A DNA stretch of 64,000 bases, taken from contig NW_027305504.1 in the NCBI RefSeq assembly GCF_039555335.1, forward strand, positions 124,001 through 188,000, given 5' to 3'. Made by a program: the position numbers and the translations under genes. Of this stretch, positions 58,526 to 64,000 are shown in pieces. The stretch is from Amphiura filiformis. Its lineage: Eukaryota > Echinodermata > Ophiuroidea > Amphilepidida > Amphiuridae. The notes beneath the pieces are model-generated. The model did no database searches and was not told the origin of the DNA. It saw only the letters and a program-made list of their open reading frames with translations. How positions within the stretch are numbered: position 1 is the first letter of the stretch; each line of letters begins with the position of its first letter.

Positions 58526-61497
58526 AAACTTACCATAGTGCTCACAATAATGTCTCTTTTTCAATAACAGATATTGTTGTAATAAAGCAATAGTTATTTG
58601 AACTGACTGAACCCCCAGATGGTGCAGAGGTCTGGTTTATGTTTTCACATTGGACAAGCAGTTTTGAAGAAATAGATGGGTCCTTGTGAATCCTAGCTAA
58701 GACCCTGCATAGTGATTTCAAATTCTCTGCTTCTGTTTCTGTGGTTAGCCCATTTTGAGAAATATTTTGGTTTACAAAATGCAGACATTTTCAAGCCAAT
58801 TAAGCCAAGAAAAAAATTGTTTGGTTGTCCTTGACCGACCGACCCAACTTCTTATGCTGACCCCAAAAAAATTTCAATTTTTTTTTTTTAGTTAACCATA
58901 AAAATTGGAAAATTTCCTTCCATGTTTCCATAATGAAATACCATCATCCCACACAACCAATTCCCACATTGGAATCTTTTTGCCGCATACAACATAACAA
59001 TTTGTGTTGTCAATGAGGCAGTAACCTCTTTACATACAACATACAAAATGCATTCTCAAGAATATATTAGTATGTAAAAAATCTCAAAAGAAATATATGC
59101 TATAATTTGTTTTCAAGCAATGTAATTATATAAAGTAATGGACACAAATGATTTTAAGAGACTCAAATTTATTTTAACCTAGTAAAATATCCAAATATTG
59201 TTTTATTTTTTAATTCAGCTAAGTTTCATCATTTTTTCTACGACAATACTATGTTCTGCTGCCTACACATAGAAAGGATAATTCACAGCTTGCAACCGGG
59301 ATACTACGTGCGATTTCTCACAAGCATAAAGTGACTTATACTCTGACCGGAGATGTAAAAAATCATTTCTGTAGCAGTGTTCTGATAGTTAGACAAGCTG
59401 CTATTTAAGGTTTTACCGTCGTAACTAAACCTATCGACCAATTTTTTTTAAATTGACATATTTTGTACATTAATATGTGTAGATAATAAATCAGGAAAAA
59501 AAAACAGGGTGCGGACCTCACTTTTGAGCTACAGCCATTTTAAAAGAGGTGTACATTTCCAAAAATCTCTGTACACAATGGCAAAATCAGCAATTTGCCC
59601 AAAATATACCACCTTTAGCGTTGTATAAAAAATTGTCGTTTTATATATGTTATGAAAAAGAAAAAAGCTCTGTAAAATCGCGCAAAAAAAAAATTGGGGT
59701 ACCGGACCTTGTTTTCAAGCGTAAATTGACCAAAATAGGTCAAAAAGCATTTTTTTCTGCGACACCATGCGTAGTTAATTGCGTACATGGATATTTTGGT
59801 GCGTACCAACGTTGGTATACAAGCGATCTGATGCCAGATCAGCGTTAGTTTGCATATGGCCACAAAAAGGAATTGTCTGTTTACGCAGGAAAGGTTACAC
59901 TGTAAAAAAAAGTTACCTAAGATACTTCTTAGGCTAAGAAGTGTCCATATTAAATAGGAACAATTATGATGATGTCGACTATAAAAGACTTATAAATCAA
60001 GCCTTAAAATTCTTAGCCTAATTCTAATTTGGTGTATTTTGGTCACAAACAGGTGTTAGAAAGACTGCCATTCTGCAAAGATATTGGGCTACTAATTAAG
60101 TTACACAAAGTGAGGAATTTTCAGCTTTATGTTTACCTGACTCGAATGACCAAAAAGAGGATTATTTTATTAAACATGTTAAAGCGAAGCGTTTGACACC
60201 ATGGGCGGAACTGTTTGACTATAATAGGCCTACAATTATTATAGGCATAGGCCTACAATTATTATAGGCATAGGCCTACTTAGCATGCTTAGTGCCGTTT
60301 ACGAGAGGAAAACTTTTTGGTGTAAAAACGCTGGCCAATTATGATATCATAATTTAATGTATGACCCTTTTTTGAAACGGAATAGTTTTGATGGTGTTGT
60401 CTATATCGCATGCATTATGAATTCAGTGCACGTAGTAGGTCTTTACCCAATAACACAAAATGCTTTAAACATTTTTAAAATAACAATCAAAAACATTGAA
60501 TACTTGCTGCAAAACATATTCTAATTTGGGACAATGTTGCCAAAATAATTTTTCTACAATAACATTTTCACAACATGTTTTTAATTTTATTGTGGTGTGT
60601 TTCATTATGAAACGTTCTACAAACGTAACCTTTAATAGGCCTATAATATAGTGCTTACCCAACATAGGCCAAAATATTATTAAAACGAATTAACCAATTT
60701 AACCAACACTTGTTTAGGCCTAATGTTAAAAAAAATACCCTGATTCTGTGTGGGTAGTCTATAACTTCATACCATCTATTGGACCCTGTCGTATACTTTG
60801 GGGTGAATTGGGGATGGGGTCCAGGTCCGTTATCAGTGGAAGCACGCTGGCATTTGGTTTGTACATGTTGTATTTAATATATTAGAAGCGGCCACTTGTT
60901 TTTGCGCTCAGGAAACATTGTTTTCTTTATTTTGTGGCCCTAGTTATCGCCGGTGCGTAAAAATAGCATTGACACGCACAACACGCATCGTTCTCTGCGA
61001 TGTCTGCAACGCAACGCCGAGCATGACGCGGAGTACGCACACGTTGAAAACAGGCGCAATAGTCAAGTCAAATCGGGTGACGACGTAAAACCTTAAGGTC
61101 TGTATGTTTTACTATAGTTGTGAGAGTGTATGGTGTCTCTAATAGAATTTTCTTTTTTACTGTCAACATGGTATGTGTCACCATTACTCAAAGCCAAATA
61201 CGAAAAGTAAAAATAAAAATTCATTTGCAAAGAGACTGTATGTTTTACTATAGTTGTGAGAGCTTGTGTAGCTACAGTGTTGTTAGGAATTGAGATTAAA
61301 CGTCATGCTTAAAAAAAAATTTAAATGACCGACTAACCGACCCTGTCTTCTACAGAGAAATCAAGGACAACCAAACAACTTTTTTATGGCTTTTTCATGT
61401 CAATGAGAAAAAAGCAATCTTTCAAGTATGTGTAATACCAAAAACACACTTTTGATGGTGGAAAAAGTGGCGCTGAAGCTGTTCAGATAATCCTGCT
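58526..61497. other. Unassigned DNA, 3' of CWF19L1
   Basis: No gene recognised. A segment of about 24 bp with gtttggttgtccttga at about 58814-58837 recurs inverted at about 61363-61386. A 27-bp direct repeat (tgtatgttttactatagttg...) lies at about 61100 and 61230. The first 100-200 bp beside 61497 are presumably the 3'UTR of CWF19L1. Confidence 0.4.
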
Positions 61498-63337
61498 TTA
61501 GTCTTCATCATCGTCATCAGCAGCGTTGAAATCAAATTTGTTAAATTTCTCCCTGAATACAGCTGTCATATCTGTTGCTTCTTCCTTGCTGACATCACAT
61601 GCTTTCCAGTCTGCTCTCTCTGTCATGTCAAGGATCTCGCTACTTGCTAACACTTCCCTGCAGAAAAAGAGTGAAAAATAAAGCAAAAGGTGATATAATT
61701 ATGCATAATTTTACATACAACGTTGAGATTAAAGCATGTTACCCAGGATCTTAACTAGAAATTGAGGTTTATCCATCATTTGAATATTAAAAATTGCCTG
61801 TCCTAATTTGACTTTTAAAACATTTACCAGACTTCTACAGCCCATAGGTATTTCAAATATGTGTTGTCTTGTTTTGCAAATCTGGTCTACTAAAAATGTC
61901 AACAGCCTTTCTCAACACCTGCAATTATAATGTTGCATCTGTCAAAGGCATTAATTTTGCCCATCCCAGGAGCTAACTCCCCGTCTAAAATGATGCGCAG
62001 ACGGGCTGCTAGCTAAGACACTGATGTTACCTTTAAACCGTCTGTATTGTATTATTATGTCAACAGACAGTAATGTTATTCAATTTTCATTACATTGAAA
62101 AGCCATGTTTGCCTTGGTTAATGCTTCTCACAATCTTACAAATTATTAAGACTTTTCTTGAATATAGTACTAAGGGCACATCATACTAAGCAATCGCTAG
62201 GAGCGTAGCCTTTTTTAATGACGTCATTGATCAGTAGAACGTCTGCAAATATCTAATCCATAAGTCGCTAGCATGTCCGAGCGTCAAGTTGCAAGCCAGT
62301 GTTTGATCACTAGCGATTTTTAATCATACCAACTGAAATCATTGTACCAACTATGGAAGACATGACCTTAATCATCCACGTAGGGAGTTTGAAATGGGGT
62401 TACCTGAATGGGTTATTCCATTTGAAGTCTGTCCCCCATGTGTGGGACATTACGGTGATGTCCTCTATATGGGGTGTATGGATTTCAACTGGAATAGCCC
62501 AATATGCTGAAATGAAGACAAAGTAAATTACCTGCCAAACTGCAATGGGAAGAACTTCTTGACCCTGTGTAAGAGTTTATCACCATTAGGAAGCTCCACA
62601 TAGAAGTAAGGTGCACCGACTGATACAATCTGCAAAGTCAATAGATCATGTGTAAGAGTTTGTCCTAATGAGATAGCCTAGACAAGTGCCATAACATTTT
62701 TCTTGGTCTTTTGTGAGACTGACAGTCTTAAATTGAACCCACAAAATGCTGATTTAAAAGTATATTTGACAATTAAACTTACAATACAAGCAGTATCAAA
62801 ATTATTGGTCTTCATGCCTTATCAATTTTTTGATTAAGAAAAACCATATTGCTGAAACTTTTTTATTGGTAAATTTGTTTGAAAAAAAATCCCACCTGTA
62901 CTTTATTTTCCTACTCATATTACATACATTGTACATAGTACTTTCATCCAAGCACAGTAGTTAATGACCATACCATAGTCATGTCTCAGGGAACAAAACA
63001 AAAGATTACTGAAGTCCTATGCACAAACTAGTTTTTATGAGGGAGGGAGGGCCTTAAAAATGTTTATAATGTATTTCCTATGCTTTTATTATTTTCGACC
63101 AACTTCAAATAAGGCACTATACTAGTTACATTTTACAGGGGTTCTTTTGGTTTAATATGTTTCCTTATTTGATCACCATTTGCTATCATTTTCCAGTGTG
63201 CTATTTTCTTTCATACAAACCTGTTTCAAGTCACTATGCCTGGGTATTTCATTCAGTTCTAGTTTGTGTGATTCAGCATGTTCCAAGAACACATCTTTGA
63301 TGTCAACCATCATGGAATCAAATTTGACTGGTACAAC
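61498..63337 (-). CDS. CWF19L1: CWF19L1, last three coding exons (partial)
   Basis: Minus-strand exons are 63337-63221, 62629-62532 and 61657-61498, with GT/AG junctions. They read [20 protein letters not shown]...[13 protein letters not shown], then [16 protein letters not shown]... [13 protein letters not shown], and then [20 protein letters not shown], ending in an acidic [15 protein letters not shown]. This matches the CwfJ C-terminal domain 2 of human CWF19L1 (…YFYVEL…FPLQFGREVLAS…) with the expected C-terminal length. Family role: nuclear factor related to yeast Drn1, tied to spliceosomal lariat debranching. The upstream exons (metallophosphatase-like domain and CwfJ domain 1) lie beyond the right edge. 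Stop is TAA at 61500-61498. The extra acidic tail exceeds the human one. Confidence 0.93.
62365..62505. repeat. Dispersed repeat in a CWF19L1 intron, copy 1
   Basis: It contains cttaatcatccacgtaggga, then ctgaatgggttattccattt and atggatttcaactggaata. These phrases recur at 63478-63780. Confidence 0.5.
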
Positions 63338-63477
63338 CTGCCAAGTACAGAGAATACAATTAATTTTATGTGTCAATCAATTTTGATCTTTATATCTCTC
63401 AAAATTCAATTATTGTTAGTTACCACCTGTCGATTAATGGCCAAATCCACCCCTACATGTATACAGTCAAGAAGATG

Positions 63478-63785
63478 TGACCTTAATCTCCCATACAGGA
63501 AGTGTGTATTTCAAATGGAATTCCCTGAATGGGCAACTCCATTTCAAATCAGAATCAGAATCAGAATTTATTGACATTCACCATATAACAGGTATGGTCA
63601 AAATACAAGACAACACTAAATACTACAACTAATACAATTTTTAAAATTACTATTATAAACTAGCACAATAATACTGTAACACTGAAAACTAATTAATCAA
63701 ATCTACACCCACTGTGTAGGAGATTAATATTATGTTTTCTATAGGGGCTTTATGGATTTCAAATGGAATAGGTCAATGCATCTCT
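63478..63785. repeat. Same dispersed repeat, copy 2, interrupted
   Basis: cttaatctcccatacaggaa, ctgaatgggcaactccattt and later atggatttcaaatggaatag match copy 1. Between them (about 63547-63690) is an insert beginning cagaatcagaatcagaattt, a phrase common at retroelement 3' ends. Confidence 0.5.
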
Positions 63786-64000
63786 TCCCTAGTATTACCT
63801 TTTAAAAATATTTGCACTTGTATGAATAAATTTACATAGGAAATGATCTCCTTGTATATCCTCATAAACTGAATCCTTCATATTGGTGCTAAGGCTACAT
63901 GTATAAGCATTATTTTTCACACAAGCACTTAGCTAAAAACTGACAAGCTTCTGTCATTTGAATAAAACTGTCGATCCAACATTTGACTATTGGGTGTTAA

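Overview
The window is AT-rich, intron-rich animal DNA. It carries spliced genes with canonical GT/AG junctions, metazoan-type proteins (CD225/dispanin, a TSTD1-like rhodanese, CWF19L1) and a very dense load of palindromic DNA transposons and decayed LINEs. The repeat style and the CD225 expansion suggest a marine deuterostome such as an echinoderm or hemichordate. That placement is inference; no single sequence here proves it.

Layout. At 1-5.3 kb there are only repeats: palindromic TTAA-flanked elements, an RTE-like LINE relic split by a hAT-like insert, and a Penelope-like endonuclease relic. From 5.3 to 38.4 kb lie three tandem, same-strand, four-exon genes for small CD225/dispanin (IFITM-like) membrane proteins: A 5335-9012, B 12573-20661, C 30853-38428. 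All share the same intron phases (1, 0, 0) and a PPxY motif at the start of exon 2. A and B are close paralogues whose introns, promoter block and 3'UTR still align. C is more divergent but keeps the most canonical CD225 domain. Their introns and spacers hold LINEs, hAT-like, mariner-like and TTAA elements. Between B and C (22.8-27.5 kb) is an intricate duplicated and inverted repeat complex.

From 38.6 to 46.8 kb there is a transposon graveyard with several intact-looking element boundaries. From 46.8 to 53.7 kb lies a TSTD1-like thiosulfate sulfurtransferase gene (+), with a predicted 7-nt first coding exon and a 34-bp minisatellite with higher-order structure in its last intron. From 53.8 to 61.5 kb the sequence is again repeats and unassigned AT-rich DNA. 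The last three coding exons of CWF19L1 (- strand) run off the right edge.

The CD225 genes are plausibly membrane-trafficking or antiviral-type factors. TSTD1 acts in sulfide/persulfide metabolism and CWF19L1 in spliceosome/lariat turnover; nothing suggests that these three loci are functionally linked. I recognised no LTR, retroviral or Polinton-type genes.
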